Shown in pieces: positions 17,979-27,580 of a stretch of 64,000 bases of DNA. Position 1 is the stretch's first letter; every line of letters starts with the position of its first letter. The translations under genes and the position numbers were made by a program. The notes below the pieces were generated by a model, which had not been told where the DNA came from, searched no databases, and saw only the letters and a program-made list of their open reading frames with translations. Location: contig NZ_MTQM01000009.1 in NCBI RefSeq assembly GCF_001984105.1, positions 248,001 through 312,000 of the forward strand. Direction: 5' to 3'. This stretch comes from Microbacterium sp. CSI-V. GTDB taxonomy: Bacteria; Actinomycetota; Actinomycetes; Actinomycetales; Microbacteriaceae.

Positions 17979-19009
17979 GCGCCTGCGGGACCGGCAGCGC
18001 CGGGGGCGCGGCATCCACCGCCCCGAACGGACGGAAGCTCCTGCGCCTCGAGGTGCGCAACGCGCAGACGCCGATCGAGCGGAAGCCCGAGTGGATCAAG
18101 ACCAAGGCGCGCCTCGGGCCCGAATACACGGCCCTCCAGAACCTCGTGAAGACCGAGGACCTGCACACCGTGTGCCAGGAGGCCGGCTGCCCCAACATCT
18201 TCGAGTGCTGGGAGGACCGCGAGGCGACGTTCCTCATCGGCGGCTCGCAGTGCACGCGCCGCTGCGACTTCTGCCAGATCGACACCGGCAAGCCCGCCGA
18301 CTACGACACCGACGAACCGCGCCGCGTCGCGGAGAGCGTGACGCGCATGCAGCTGCGCTACGCAACGGTCACCGGCGTCGCCCGCGACGACCTCCCCGAC
18401 GAGGGCGCGTGGCTGCACGCCGAGACCGTGCGCCGCATCCACGCCGAGAATCCGGGCACCGGCGTCGAGATCCTCGCGACCGACTTCTCGGGCAACCCCG
18501 CGTTGCTCGAGGAGGTCTTCTCCTCACGGCCCGAGGTCTTCGCGCACAACGTCGAGACGGTGCCGCGCATCTTCAAGCGCATCCGTCCCGCGTTCCGGTA
18601 CGAGCGGTCGCTCGGCGTGCTCACCGCCGCTCGCGACGCCGGGCTCATCACGAAGTCGAACCTCATCCTCGGCATGGGCGAGGAGCCCGAGGAGGTCGTC
18701 CAGGCCCTCCAGGACCTGCACGACGCCGGGACCGACATCATCACGATCACGCAGTACCTGCGGCCGACCCCACGGCACCTTCCCGTGCAGCGCTGGGTGA
18801 AGCCCGCGGAGTTCGTCGAGTTCAAGGAGGAGGCCGAGCGCATCGGGTTCCTCGGCGTTCTCGCCGGCCCCCTCGTGCGCTCCTCCTACCGCGCGGGACG
18901 CCTGTGGGCGCAGTCCATGGTGTCGAAGGGCCGCGAGATCCCGCCGCACCTCGCACACCTCGCGAAGGACATCGCGGCGGCGGACGCGGGCTTCGCGCAG
19001 GCCGTGTGA
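17975..19009 (+). CDS. lipA: Lipoyl synthase LipA
   Basis: A radical-SAM enzyme that inserts two sulfurs into octanoylated domains. The 344-aa protein contains both iron-sulfur clusters: auxiliary [20 protein letters not shown] and radical-[13 protein letters not shown]. The downstream LTKS-like [13 protein letters not shown] and [15 protein letters not shown] are also family features. Start GTG 17975 overlaps the lipB stop. A frame open upstream to 17723 lies inside lipB and is not used. Confidence 0.96.
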   Translation: MSACGTGSAGGAASTAPNGRKLLRLEVRNAQTPIERKPEWIKTKARLGPEYTALQNLVKTEDLHTVCQEAGCPNIFECWEDREATFLIGGSQCTRRCDFCQIDTGKPADYDTDEPRRVAESVTRMQLRYATVTGVARDDLPDEGAWLHAETVRRIHAENPGTGVEILATDFSGNPALLEEVFSSRPEVFAHNVETVPRIFKRIRPAFRYERSLGVLTAARDAGLITKSNLILGMGEEPEEVVQALQDLHDAGTDIITITQYLRPTPRHLPVQRWVKPAEFVEFKEEAERIGFLGVLAGPLVRSSYRAGRLWAQSMVSKGREIPPHLAHLAKDIAAADAGFAQAV

Positions 19010-19036
19010 GACGAATCACGCAGGCGGTCTGAGACG
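18997..19036 (+). repeat. 17-bp imperfect tandem repeat over the lipA stop codon
   Basis: GCAGGCCGTGTGAGACG (18997-19013) recurs as GCAGGCGGTCTGAGACG (19020-19036), 23 bp later with two mismatches. The first copy encodes the last residues and stop of lipA, so a second in-register stop context is created just downstream. It looks like a local slippage duplication. Confidence 0.6.
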
Positions 19037-19178
19037 CTGCGCGCACGCGACGTGACGACGCAGAGTAGACCTCTGCGCACCCGGGAGGGAAGCACGCTTT
19101 CCGTTCGTTTCCGAGGCCTATCCTGACGCGCGGTCATCCGACCGCACGTGGGAAACACCCTCTCGAACGGAGCCCCCG

Positions 19179-20354
19179 GTGGACCTCGTCGTCCTCATCC
19201 CCGTCCTTCTCGTCGTCGCACTGTCGTTCTTCTTCGACTTCACCAACGGCTTCCACGACACCGCGAACGCGATGGCGACCTCCGTCGCCACGGGCGCGCT
19301 GAAACCCAAGGTCGCCGTCCTCATCTCCGCGGTGCTGAACCTCGTCGGAGCATTCCTGTCGACGGCGGTCGCCAAGACCGTGTCCGAGGGCATCCTGGCC
19401 CAGGACTCCCAGGGTCTGCCCGACATCACAGTCCCCATGATCTTCGCCGGGCTGATGGGTGCGGTGCTCTGGAACCTCCTCACCTGGTGGCTCGGCCTCC
19501 CCTCGAGTTCCACGCACGCGCTGTTCGGCGGCCTCATCGGCGCCGCCGTCATCGGCGCGGGTTTCGGTGCCGTCGAGTGGGGCGGCGTCGTCTCCAAGAT
19601 CGTGCTGCCGGCGCTCCTGTCGCCGTTCATCGCGGGGTCGGTCGCGCTCGTCGCGACGTATCTCGTCTACCGCGTCACGCGGATGGCGACGGTCGCCGGT
19701 TCCACCACCGCCTTCCGACACGGGCAGACGGTGTCGGCATCCCTGGTCTCGCTCGCCCACGGAACCAACGACGCGCAGAAGACGATGGGCGTCATCACGC
19801 TCACCCTCATCGTGGCGGGGTACCAGGAGACGGGGACCGGTCCGCAGTTCTGGGTCATCCTCGGCGCGGGTCTCGCGATCGCCCTCGGCACCTATCTCGG
19901 CGGGTGGCGGATCATGCGGACGGTGGGCAAGCGCATCACCGACGTGAAACCTCCCCAGGGCTTCGCGGCCGAGACGAGTGCGGCATCCACGATCCTCATC
20001 TCCTCCACGCTCGGATTCCCGCTCTCGACCACGCAGGTGACCTCGGGCGCGGTGGTCGGATCGGGGCTCGGAAAGAGACTGGCGTCCGTGCACTGGAACG
20101 TCGTCGCGCGCATCGCTTTCGCGTGGATCATCACGCTGCCCGCCGCCGCGCTGGTCGGAGGACTCGCGGCCTGGGCCGCCACCGCGGGGACGATCGGTCT
20201 GGTCGCCGTCCTGGTCGGAGGCCTCGGTGCGTGCGTCGGACTGTTCCTGCTCGCCCGCCGGAAGCCGGTCTCGGCCGAGAACGTCAACGACGAATCCCTG
20301 GATGCCGACCGCGTCGGCCGCGAGGGCACGAACACGCAGGAGGCACGCGCATGA
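19179..20354 (+). CDS. Low-affinity inorganic phosphate transporter, PiT family
   Basis: The 391-aa membrane protein is a PiT-type permease (metal-phosphate:H+ symport). Both duplicated signatures are present: DFTNGFHDTANAMATSVATGAL near the N-terminus (within residues 19-41) and LAHGTNDAQKTMGVITLTL in the middle, plus STTQVTSGAVVGSGLGKRL. About ten hydrophobic helices can be counted. Start is GTG 19179, the first in a good context; the N-terminus VDLVVLIPVLLVVALS is directly hydrophobic. The downstream membrane protein overlaps by ATGA. Confidence 0.92.
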   Translation: MDLVVLIPVLLVVALSFFFDFTNGFHDTANAMATSVATGALKPKVAVLISAVLNLVGAFLSTAVAKTVSEGILAQDSQGLPDITVPMIFAGLMGAVLWNLLTWWLGLPSSSTHALFGGLIGAAVIGAGFGAVEWGGVVSKIVLPALLSPFIAGSVALVATYLVYRVTRMATVAGSTTAFRHGQTVSASLVSLAHGTNDAQKTMGVITLTLIVAGYQETGTGPQFWVILGAGLAIALGTYLGGWRIMRTVGKRITDVKPPQGFAAETSAASTILISSTLGFPLSTTQVTSGAVVGSGLGKRLASVHWNVVARIAFAWIITLPAAALVGGLAAWAATAGTIGLVAVLVGGLGACVGLFLLARRKPVSAENVNDESLDADRVGREGTNTQEARA

Positions 20355-20680
20355 ACGGCATTCGGCACACCGCGTCGGCGTCGGCCGGATGGCTCGGCGT
20401 GGACTGGGGATCGATCGGACTCGTGTTCGTCGTCGGTCTCGTCGCGACCCTGCTGATCGTGGGGCTCTACACCGCCGGCATCCGGTTGCTGGCGGTGGGG
20501 GCGCCCGACATCCGCGTGGGGGCGGACGGCGACCCGGAGGGCCGCGACGCCGTCACGGCCGCGAGGGTCGCGCCGCGCCCCGTGGCGGCCACGATCGGCG
20601 GCTACGCGTGCTTCGCCGGTTTCGCGGCCGCGGTGCTCGTGGGGGTCTACCTCGTCATCCCGGCGTTCCACGGGCACTGA
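20351..20680 (+). CDS. Small two-helix membrane protein coupled to the phosphate permease
   Basis: 109 aa with hydrophobic segments SIGLVFVVGLVATLLIVGLYTAG and TIGGYACFAGFAAAVLVGVY. Unknown family. The ATGA overlap with the PiT gene implies coupled translation; an accessory or stabilising role for the permease is inference. Small proteins of this type follow pit genes in several actinobacteria. Confidence 0.75.
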   Translation: MNGIRHTASASAGWLGVDWGSIGLVFVVGLVATLLIVGLYTAGIRLLAVGAPDIRVGADGDPEGRDAVTAARVAPRPVAATIGGYACFAGFAAAVLVGVYLVIPAFHGH

Positions 20681-20701
20681 CGCGGCCGGGGCCCGCGGAT
20701 C

Positions 20702-21202
20702 TCAGTCGGCGCTGGTCACCGACTGAACCTGCCCGTCGGAGGCGAGGTTCACCAGCAGGACGTCGTCCGTCGAGTCCGGGTCGAGCGCGTACTCGAGGAC
20801 CGCGAACGGGTCCGTCCCCCCGTGCTCGTCGGCCAGGATCGTCATGCTCATGAGCTGGAGCGACTTGATGACGTCGATGTGCGTGTCGCCGGACGGGTCG
20901 GAGAGCAGGTCGTCGAGCTCGTCGCCCAGGCTCGCCTGCTGCTGCAGGATGTACTCGGTCACCTCGCTCGTGCGGTCGTCGAGCTCGTTGACCATGGCGT
21001 TGCGGGCGGCGAGGTCGATCGTCTCGAGCGACGAGATCATGGCCGCGGCGACGTCGAGGGCGTCGATAGACACGTCGTCCTGATCCGGTGCGGTCAGATC
21101 GACGGTGACGCTCTGGTCACCGAACTCTACGTTCTCCGACCAGAAGATCGACCCGTCGGGGCCCGACTCGAGAAGTCCGAAGAAGTCGTGCTCGATCGCC
21201 AT
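20702..21202 (-). CDS. DUF2004-like acidic cytosolic protein
   Basis: The 166-aa acidic product (MAIEHDFFGLLESGPDGSIF; VEFGDQSVTVDLTAPDQDDV) resembles the DUF2004 family of small soluble proteins with unknown function. No signal, membrane helix or catalytic motif is visible. GGGGGG lies just before the ATG. It is downstream of ftsY on the same strand and may be read from the smc-ftsY transcript. Confidence 0.7.
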   Translation of the reverse strand: MAIEHDFFGLLESGPDGSIFWSENVEFGDQSVTVDLTAPDQDDVSIDALDVAAAMISSLETIDLAARNAMVNELDDRTSEVTEYILQQQASLGDELDDLLSDPSGDTHIDVIKSLQLMSMTILADEHGGTDPFAVLEYALDPDSTDDVLLVNLASDGQVQSVTSAD

Positions 21203-21272
21203 CCCCCCATGAAACCAGCCCGACCCCCCTCGCGAAAGGCGACCCGCCAGAGCGACGAGGTGCGGTAGAGGA

Positions 21273-22145
21273 TCAGTCGACGAGCGAGGCGGCGAAAACG
21301 TGGGGCGTGAAGCCCGTGAGATCGTTGATCCCCTCGCCCTGGCCGAGGAGCTTCACCGGGATGCCGGTGCGCTCCTGCACCGCCAGGACGAACCCGCCCT
21401 TCGCCGACCCGTCGAGCTTCGTCAGGACGAGGCCGGTCACCCCGGCGCTGTCGAGGAAGGCCTGGGCCTGCATGAGCCCGTTCTGTCCCGTGGTGGCATC
21501 CAGGACCAGGAGCACCTCGCTGATCGGAGCCTGCTTCTCGATGACGCGCTTGATCTTCCCGAGCTCGTCCATCAGGCCCCCCTTGGTGTGGAGGCGGCCG
21601 GCGGTGTCGACGAGCACGATCTCGGTGCCCGTCTCCTTCGCGTGCGCCACGGTCTGGAAGGCGACGGATGCCGGATCCTGACCCTCGTGCTGGGGGCGCA
21701 CGATCGTGGCTCCCCCGCGCTCGGCCCACGTCGCCAACTGATCGACGGCCGCGGCGCGGAAGGTGTCGGCCGCGCCGACGACGACCGTCCGCCCGTAGCG
21801 CTGCAGGAACTTCGCGAACTTGCCGATCGTCGTGGTCTTGCCGACGCCGTTGACGCCCACCACGAGCACCACGGCGGGGCGTTCGGTGAGGCGCAGCGTG
21901 GTGTCGAACTTCGCGAAGTGCTCCTCGAGTGTCTCGCGAAGCATGCGCTGCAGGTCGCGCGGATCCGTCGTGCGGTAGCGGTCGACCTTCTCGCGCAGCT
22001 CGTCGATGAGCCGCTCGGTCACGTCGGGACCGAAGTCGGCGGTCAGAAGAGCCGTCTCGAGGTCGTCCCACGTGGTCTCGTCGATCGTGGGTTTGACGAA
22101 CAGCCCGCGCAGCGCGCGGCCGAGCGACCAGGAGTTCTCAGCCAT
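21273..22145 (-). CDS. ftsY: Signal recognition particle receptor FtsY
   Basis: FtsY docks the SRP-ribosome complex at the membrane. The 290-aa protein consists of the NG domain only, with GVNGVGKTTTIGKFAKFL (P-loop), AADTFRAAAVDQL, VDTAGRLHTKGGLMDELGKI and LTKLDGSAKGGFVLAV. The acidic A domain of many FtsY proteins is missing, normal for short actinobacterial forms; membrane contact would rely on the N-terminal helix. It starts 4 nt after the smc stop, so smc-ftsY form an operon. Confidence 0.95.
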   Translation of the reverse strand: MAENSWSLGRALRGLFVKPTIDETTWDDLETALLTADFGPDVTERLIDELREKVDRYRTTDPRDLQRMLRETLEEHFAKFDTTLRLTERPAVVLVVGVNGVGKTTTIGKFAKFLQRYGRTVVVGAADTFRAAAVDQLATWAERGGATIVRPQHEGQDPASVAFQTVAHAKETGTEIVLVDTAGRLHTKGGLMDELGKIKRVIEKQAPISEVLLVLDATTGQNGLMQAQAFLDSAGVTGLVLTKLDGSAKGGFVLAVQERTGIPVKLLGQGEGINDLTGFTPHVFAASLVD

Positions 22146-22149
22146 TCCT

Positions 22150-25100
22150 TCAGCTTACGGGGGCGGGTTCCGCCGCCGCGCGGGCGCGGTCGCCGACGCG
22201 CTGACCGACGACGGCCGACACGCCGTCCTGGCGCATCGACACGCCGTACAGCGCGTCCGCGATCTCCATCGTGCGCTTCTGGTGCGTGATGACGATGAGC
22301 TGGCTGCTCTCGCGCAGCTTCTCGAACACACCGAGGAGGCGACCGAGGTTGGCGTCGTCGAGCGCCGCCTCGACCTCGTCCAGGATGTAGAACGGGCTCG
22401 GGCGCGCCGTGAAGATCGCCGTGAGGAACGCCACAGCCGCGAGCGACCGCTCCCCACCGGACAGGAGCGAGAGTCGCTCGATCTTCTTGCCCACCGGACG
22501 CACGGCCACCTCGATGCCGGTCGTCAGGGGGTTGTCCGGATCCGTGAGCGAGATGCTGCCCGCTCCGCCGGGGAAGAGGATCGGGAAGATCTCCCCGAAT
22601 GCGGCGCGGGTGTCCTCGAACGCGGCGACGAAGATCGTCTGCATCCGCTCGTCGAGGTCGCCGATGATCGTCTGCAGATCGGCCCGGGTCTGCTGCAGGT
22701 CGGCGAGCTGCTCGGTGAGGAACGCGTGGCGCTGCTCGAGCGCAGCGAACTCCTCGAGCGCGAGGGGGTTCACGCGGCCGAGCTGAGCGAGCTTGCGCTC
22801 GGCATCCTGCAGCCGGCGCTTCTGCGAACCGCGTTCGAACGGCTCGGTCGCCTCGCCCTCTCCGGTGGGGACGGGCTGATCCGGGCCGTATTCCGAAACG
22901 AGAATGTCTTCCTCGAGCGACAGCTCCGAGTGCACGCGTTCGAGGAGGCTCGTGACATGGAGCCGCTTCTCGTGCATCTGCAGCTCGAGTCCGTGCACGC
23001 TCTCGGTGAGTCGCGCGAGTCGCTCGCGGACCGCGGTGTCTTCGGCCCGGGCGCGGGCGAGATCGGCGGTGACGGCCGAGCGCGCGGACTCCGCGGCGGC
23101 GAGGTCGACGCGCGCCTGGCTGACCGATCGATCGACCGAGTCGAGGAGCGCCGGCAGCGCTCCGGCCACCTCCGCCGCAATCTCGCGCTGCGCGCGACGG
23201 ATGACGGCGCGTCGCGCGGCAGCGGCAGCCGCGGCACGTTCGCGTTCGCGCTGCTGCTCGAGCTGCACGATGCGCGCCTCCCCCGCCCGTACGCGTTCGC
23301 GCAGCGTCTCGATGTCGAGCCGCGCCCGCATCTCGCCCTCGCGGGCCGTCTCGAGGTCGGCGAGCATCCCCTCACGGGCGGACGCATCGAGGAGCGGGCG
23401 CGGCGCTTCGAGCGCGCGGGCGAGCGTCTCGTCGGCGACGCGGGCCTTCTCCTCGGCGTCGGCGACCGCTGCCTGGGCCTGCGCGAGCCCGGCCTCGAGA
23501 CGCTCGCATTCCGCGACGGCGGCCTCGTGCCGCACCGTGACGCGGTTCAGCTTCTCGGCGTGCGCCGCGAGGGCGGCATCGTGCGCGCGGAGGGTCGTGA
23601 GCGCCTCTTTCGTTCGCGCCCTGACGTCGGTCAGCTTCTGCTGCGCCTCGGCGAGGGCCTCGCGGAGCGAGTCGGCGATCACGGTGATCTCGGTGAGGCG
23701 ATCTGCGGCCGCGTCGCGCTCCGCCGCCAGCTCGAGGCGCGAACGCCCGCCGCCGGACCCCGCCCGCAGCGTCCGCGCGGTCATCACGGCCCCGTCGCGC
23801 GTCACGACGACGGTGCCCGCCGGTGCGGACTCGAGGTCGGCGCGTGCGGACTCCGCGGCCGCGAGATCGTCGACGATGACGACGCCGGACAGGATGCCGC
23901 GCACCCCCGCCGGCGCGGAGACGACGTCGATGGCGCGCACGCCCCCGCGGATCGTCGCGCCGTCACCCGCATCCGGGGCGTCCGCGATCGCGATCTCGAC
24001 GACGCCCAGGTCGCCCTCGCGCGCGGCGCGGGCCGCCGCGAAAGCAGCCGCGCCGTCATCGACGAGAAGGCCCTCGGCGAGGGAGCCGAGCGCCGCGGCG
24101 ATGGCGGCTTCGTAGCCCGCGGTGACCTTGACGGAATCACCGACGAGTCCGCGGATGCCGGCGGCTCCGCTCGCGACGAGATCCGCCGCCGCGTTCCGCA
24201 CGTCCAGCGCACGGCCGAGCGCCGTGGTCTGGGCCGTGAGGGCATCCCGCTCGCGCTCGGCGGCGTGCAGGCGTTCGCGCAGGCCCGCGACCTCCGACTC
24301 GGTATCGTTCGTCTCGCGCTGGGCTCGCTCGTACGCCGCGGCGTGCTCGGCGCTGGACTCCTCGGGCGTCACGTCAGAATCGAGCCCCGCCCGCGCCTCC
24401 TCAGCCTCGGCGAGGCGCTCGCGCGCGGCATCCAGCGCGCGCTGCTGCCGCTCGACGGCTCCCCGCACCGCGGCGAGGCCGGACGCCGCGGCATCGGCGG
24501 AGCCGCGCAACGCGGCGATCTTCATATCGTGCTCGGAGACCAGCGCGCTCTGCGCCGCGATGTCGGCGTCGAGGGCGTCGAGTTCCGCGCGCGCCCGTGC
24601 GACACCGCGGGCCGCCTCGGCAGCGGCATCCTGAGCATCTCCGAGGCCACCGGCGATCTCATCGATATCGCTGCGCAAGTCGTCGATCATCGACTGCGTC
24701 ACCGTGGGCACCGCCGCGGAGGCGTCCCCCTCGTCGTCGGCGAGCAGCGTCAGGCGCTGCCCGGCGAGCGTGTAGAGCCCGCGCAGGCGTTCCTGCACCT
24801 GCTCGAGCGAGAAGGCGATGCGTCGGGCCCGGTCGACCGCCTCGGAGCGCTGCTCCTCCTCGAGCCGCTCGACTTTCAGCCGGATGCCGTCCGCCTGGTC
24901 CTGCAGCATGAGCCGCTCGGTGTGGCGCTCGCTCTCGGCCGCCGCCGCGTCGGCGAGCTGGCGGCGCAGCTGCACGAGCTCGTCCGCGAAGAGGCGCGCC
25001 TTGGCATCACGGACGACGGCGGCGATGGTCGCCGCCTCGCGTGCGATCTCGGCCTGCTTGCCCAGCGGCTTCAGCTGCCGCCGCAACTCCCCCGCGAGGT

Positions 25101-25677
25101 CGCTCAGCCGGGTGAGGTTGGTCTCCATCGCCTCGAGCTTGCGGACCGTCTTCTCTTTGCGGCGCCGGTGCTTGAGGATCCCGGCGGCCTCCTCGATGAA
25201 GCCGCGCCGTTCCTCGGCCGAGGCCTGCAGGACGGTGTCCAGGCGCCCCTGCCCGATGATCACGTGCATCTCGCGCCCGAGACCGGAGTCGCTCAGCAGC
25301 TCCTGCACGTCCAGCAGGCGACACGTCTGTCCGTTGATCGCATACTCGCTGGCGCCGTTGCGGAACAGCGTGCGGCTGATCGTCACCTCGCTGTACTCGA
25401 TCGGCAGAGCGCCGTCGGCGTTGTCGATCGTCAACTGCACCTCGGCACGTCCGAGCGGTCCGCGCGTGGAGGTGCCGGCGAAGATGACGTCCTCCATCTT
25501 CCCGCCGCGGAGGGTCTTGGCGCCCTGCTCCCCCATGACCCAGGCGAGGGCGTCCACGACGTTGGACTTGCCCGACCCGTTCGGACCCACGATGCAGGTG
25601 ACACCGGGTTCCAGCGCGAACGTCGTCGACTGCGCGAAGGACTTGAAGCCCTTGAGCGTGACGCTCTTGAGGTGCAT
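22150..25677 (-). CDS. smc: Chromosome segregation protein SMC
   Basis: SMC homodimers with ScpAB organise and segregate the chromosome. The 1175-aa protein has Walker A GPNGSGKSNVVDALAWVMGE at the N-terminus, two long coiled coils (Glu/Arg/Ala-rich heptads) and a central hinge (IRGLVGDSVKV...GVRAIDVVSAP). The C-terminal ABC signature is LLSGGERSLAAVAFL, with Walker B FYILDEVEAALDDANL. Full length. The ATG at 25675-25677 precedes MHLKSVTLKGFKSFA, the family start. Confidence 0.96.
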   Translation of the reverse strand: MHLKSVTLKGFKSFAQSTTFALEPGVTCIVGPNGSGKSNVVDALAWVMGEQGAKTLRGGKMEDVIFAGTSTRGPLGRAEVQLTIDNADGALPIEYSEVTISRTLFRNGASEYAINGQTCRLLDVQELLSDSGLGREMHVIIGQGRLDTVLQASAEERRGFIEEAAGILKHRRRKEKTVRKLEAMETNLTRLSDLAGELRRQLKPLGKQAEIAREAATIAAVVRDAKARLFADELVQLRRQLADAAAAESERHTERLMLQDQADGIRLKVERLEEEQRSEAVDRARRIAFSLEQVQERLRGLYTLAGQRLTLLADDEGDASAAVPTVTQSMIDDLRSDIDEIAGGLGDAQDAAAEAARGVARARAELDALDADIAAQSALVSEHDMKIAALRGSADAAASGLAAVRGAVERQQRALDAARERLAEAEEARAGLDSDVTPEESSAEHAAAYERAQRETNDTESEVAGLRERLHAAERERDALTAQTTALGRALDVRNAAADLVASGAAGIRGLVGDSVKVTAGYEAAIAAALGSLAEGLLVDDGAAAFAAARAAREGDLGVVEIAIADAPDAGDGATIRGGVRAIDVVSAPAGVRGILSGVVIVDDLAAAESARADLESAPAGTVVVTRDGAVMTARTLRAGSGGGRSRLELAAERDAAADRLTEITVIADSLREALAEAQQKLTDVRARTKEALTTLRAHDAALAAHAEKLNRVTVRHEAAVAECERLEAGLAQAQAAVADAEEKARVADETLARALEAPRPLLDASAREGMLADLETAREGEMRARLDIETLRERVRAGEARIVQLEQQRERERAAAAAAARRAVIRRAQREIAAEVAGALPALLDSVDRSVSQARVDLAAAESARSAVTADLARARAEDTAVRERLARLTESVHGLELQMHEKRLHVTSLLERVHSELSLEEDILVSEYGPDQPVPTGEGEATEPFERGSQKRRLQDAERKLAQLGRVNPLALEEFAALEQRHAFLTEQLADLQQTRADLQTIIGDLDERMQTIFVAAFEDTRAAFGEIFPILFPGGAGSISLTDPDNPLTTGIEVAVRPVGKKIERLSLLSGGERSLAAVAFLTAIFTARPSPFYILDEVEAALDDANLGRLLGVFEKLRESSQLIVITHQKRTMEIADALYGVSMRQDGVSAVVGQRVGDRARAAAEPAPVS

Positions 25678-25805
25678 GCGGATGCGCCTTCCCGACCGGT
25701 GAACTTCCGCCTCACGCTACCCGACGACCCGCGGAATCCTGCGGTGGCTGGCCGATCGACCCCTCTCCCGACGCGCCCGGACGGCCACCGTTTCTGAGTC
25801 TTCGC

Positions 25806-25835
25806 TTGACATCGGCTGAGCGTCCCGGCTAGCGT
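25806..25835 (+). promoter_or_regulatory. Sigma-70-type promoter of the 25.87-27.56 kb operon
   Basis: Perfect -35 TTGACA (25806-25811), 18-bp spacer, -10 TAGCGT (25830-25835). It is one of the best consensus promoters in the window. It drives a short ORF whose start lies 37 nt downstream of the -10. Confidence 0.7.
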
Positions 25836-25872
25836 CGGGGGTCGCAACCGACTGAGAAAGGAGGTCACTCCC

Positions 25873-25986
25873 ATGATTCGCAACACCACCGGCTTCTTCG
25901 CCACCGGCTTCACCGCCGCTCCCGTGCTTTCCGCACCGCTGCGCGGAGCGACCACCGCTGTCGGCATGCCTGTTCGTCAGGCGTAG
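25873..25986 (+). CDS. 37-aa small protein or leader peptide, unknown
   Basis: This is a short ORF with ATG at 25873 and TAG stop at 25984-25986. It is preceded by AAAGGAGGTCACTCCC, one of the best Shine-Dalgarno sequences in the window, 6-8 nt from the ATG, and by a consensus promoter. The peptide MIRNTTGFFATGFTAAPVLS... is rich in Thr/Ala/Gly with no membrane helix or runs of one amino acid. It could be a small functional protein or an upstream ORF controlling the next genes; a hairpin GAGACGA-CTCT-TCGTCTC (25999-26016) directly after the stop favours control. Confidence 0.6.
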   Translation: MIRNTTGFFATGFTAAPVLSAPLRGATTAVGMPVRQA

Positions 25987-26143
25987 CCGCGCCGCGTCGA
26001 GACGACTCTTCGTCTCCGCTCCCGCCGCACCCCCGTCCGATCTTCGGATGCCGTGCGCCCGGGTCGTCCGCGACCCTCCCGCCACCTGCCGCCTTCCGTC
26101 GGCCGTGGCCCCTTCGCTCTCCCTTCCTCATCGGAGCCTCCGC

Positions 26144-26413
26144 ATGAACACCTCGCTCACGCGCGCGCCGCAGCACACGGCATCCGCGTTGTCCCTTCCC
26201 GTCGTCGAGACCACGGCCCAGCACCGCCTCGGATTCCTCGACCGTCTCTCCCTCCGCCTCGGCCTGTGGCTGCTGACGCGCGCCGCGGCACGCGCCGCAC
26301 CGCTCGCGCACCGCACGGAGCGCGGCGACCTCGCGCACCGCGCCGCACTCGAGCGGGGCCGGCGCGAGACCCACTGGCAGCGGCAGGCGCTTCTCTCGCG
26401 TCCGCCGCTGTGA
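26144..26413 (+). CDS. 89-aa basic hypothetical protein
   Basis: Starts MNTSLTRAPQHTASALSLPV and has an amphipathic LGFLDRLSLRLGLWLLTRAA segment (one possible membrane-associated helix), then an Arg/Ala-rich tail. Family not recognised. Codon bias is typical of the chromosome. It sits between the 37-aa ORF and the tandem-GNAT gene on the same strand, so it probably belongs to that transcript. ATG 26144 is the only strong candidate, although no clear Shine-Dalgarno is seen. Confidence 0.6.
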   Translation: MNTSLTRAPQHTASALSLPVVETTAQHRLGFLDRLSLRLGLWLLTRAAARAAPLAHRTERGDLAHRAALERGRRETHWQRQALLSRPPL

Positions 26414-26474
26414 TCCGGCGGGGCCGGTACCCCCGGCCCCGCCCCTTCCCTCTCCTCCCACCGAAAGTTCCGAC

Positions 26475-27557
26475 ATGAGCACCCTCCCGGCCGGCCTCGA
26501 GCTGCGCCCCCTCCGCATCCCGGCATCCATCGACTCCCCTGACGCCGCCGACTTCCGCGAGATGTCGCGCGTGCGCAATCTCGTCTACCGCGAGATCGCG
26601 GGCCACGACGACCACGCCATGCCCGCCGACGAGCTTCTGCCCGTCTACCGTCCGACCGCTGCGCAGATCCGGCTCGCCTGGATCGCGCTGTGGGACGGCG
26701 AGGTGGTGGGCCGTGTCGGACTCGACCTCCCCCAGGAGGACGGCGCGCGCACCGGCTTCTGGCTCATCGAGCTGCGACGCGGCGCGTGGGGTCGCGGCAT
26801 CGGGCGCGCCGCGCACGACCTCATCGAGCGCACGGCGCGGGAGCACGGACGGACCATCCTGCAGTCCTGGGCCGAGCACCCGGCCACGGACGGTCCGCAC
26901 CTGGACGCGCCGACCGGGTTCGGTCGGATCCCCCTCGACCGTGCCGCGCAGTTCTACCTCGACGCGGGATACACCCTCGAGCAGATCGTGCGGCAGAGCC
27001 GTCTCGACCTCGCCGGCGCGGAGCCGCACCTGCGGGCACTCCTGACGGAGGCGGAGGCGGCGGCCTCGGGGTACCGCGTGATCCAGTGGACGCTTCCGAC
27101 TCCCCCCGAGTTCGTGGACGCCTTCGCGTACATGAAGTCGCGCATGATCACGGACGCGCCCGCCGCCGGTCTCGACTACGACGAGGAGATCTGGGATGCC
27201 GCCCGGGTGGCCGAGTGGGAGCGCACCTACTCCGACGCCGACCGGCACCTCCTCGTCACCGTCGCACAGCACGTCGATTCGGGGGAACTCGCCGCCTTCA
27301 ACGAGCTCGTCGTCGGCAAGGACCGCACCGCGGTGACCCACCAGGAGGACACCCTGGTCGTGGCATCCCACCGGGGACACCGTCTCGGGATGCTCGTGAA
27401 GTGCGCCGGCCTCCTCGCCTGGCGCGAGGCCGTCCCGGAGTCGCCCCGCGTGATGACGTACAACGCGGAAGAGAACCGCCCCATGCTCTCGATCAACGAG
27501 ACGATCGGGTTCGCCCCGATCGCCTACGAGGGCGCGTGGCAGAAGGTGCTCGGCTGA
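26475..27557 (+). CDS. Tandem GNAT-family acetyltransferase-like protein
   Basis: A 360-aa protein built of two GNAT folds. The N-terminal one has RRGAWGRGIGRAAHDLIER, matching the R/Q-x-x-G-x-G/A acetyl-CoA loop. The C-terminal one has TLVVASHRGHRLGMLVKCAG (another such loop) and ends NETIGFAPIAYEGAWQKVL. The architecture recalls mycothiol synthase-like or aminoglycoside-type double GNAT proteins, but the substrate cannot be told from sequence. It is separated from the convergent reductase gene by a 20-bp perfect hairpin. Confidence 0.85.
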   Translation: MSTLPAGLELRPLRIPASIDSPDAADFREMSRVRNLVYREIAGHDDHAMPADELLPVYRPTAAQIRLAWIALWDGEVVGRVGLDLPQEDGARTGFWLIELRRGAWGRGIGRAAHDLIERTAREHGRTILQSWAEHPATDGPHLDAPTGFGRIPLDRAAQFYLDAGYTLEQIVRQSRLDLAGAEPHLRALLTEAEAAASGYRVIQWTLPTPPEFVDAFAYMKSRMITDAPAAGLDYDEEIWDAARVAEWERTYSDADRHLLVTVAQHVDSGELAAFNELVVGKDRTAVTHQEDTLVVASHRGHRLGMLVKCAGLLAWREAVPESPRVMTYNAEENRPMLSINETIGFAPIAYEGAWQKVLG

Positions 27558-27580
27558 CCCGGCCGCGGGCCCCGGAGCGC

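Noticed and set aside
22006..25797. 1263-aa plus-strand ORF antisense to smc
   Set aside because: Mirror frame of a long Ala/Arg/Glu-rich coding region; no start signals, and smc has complete family motifs.
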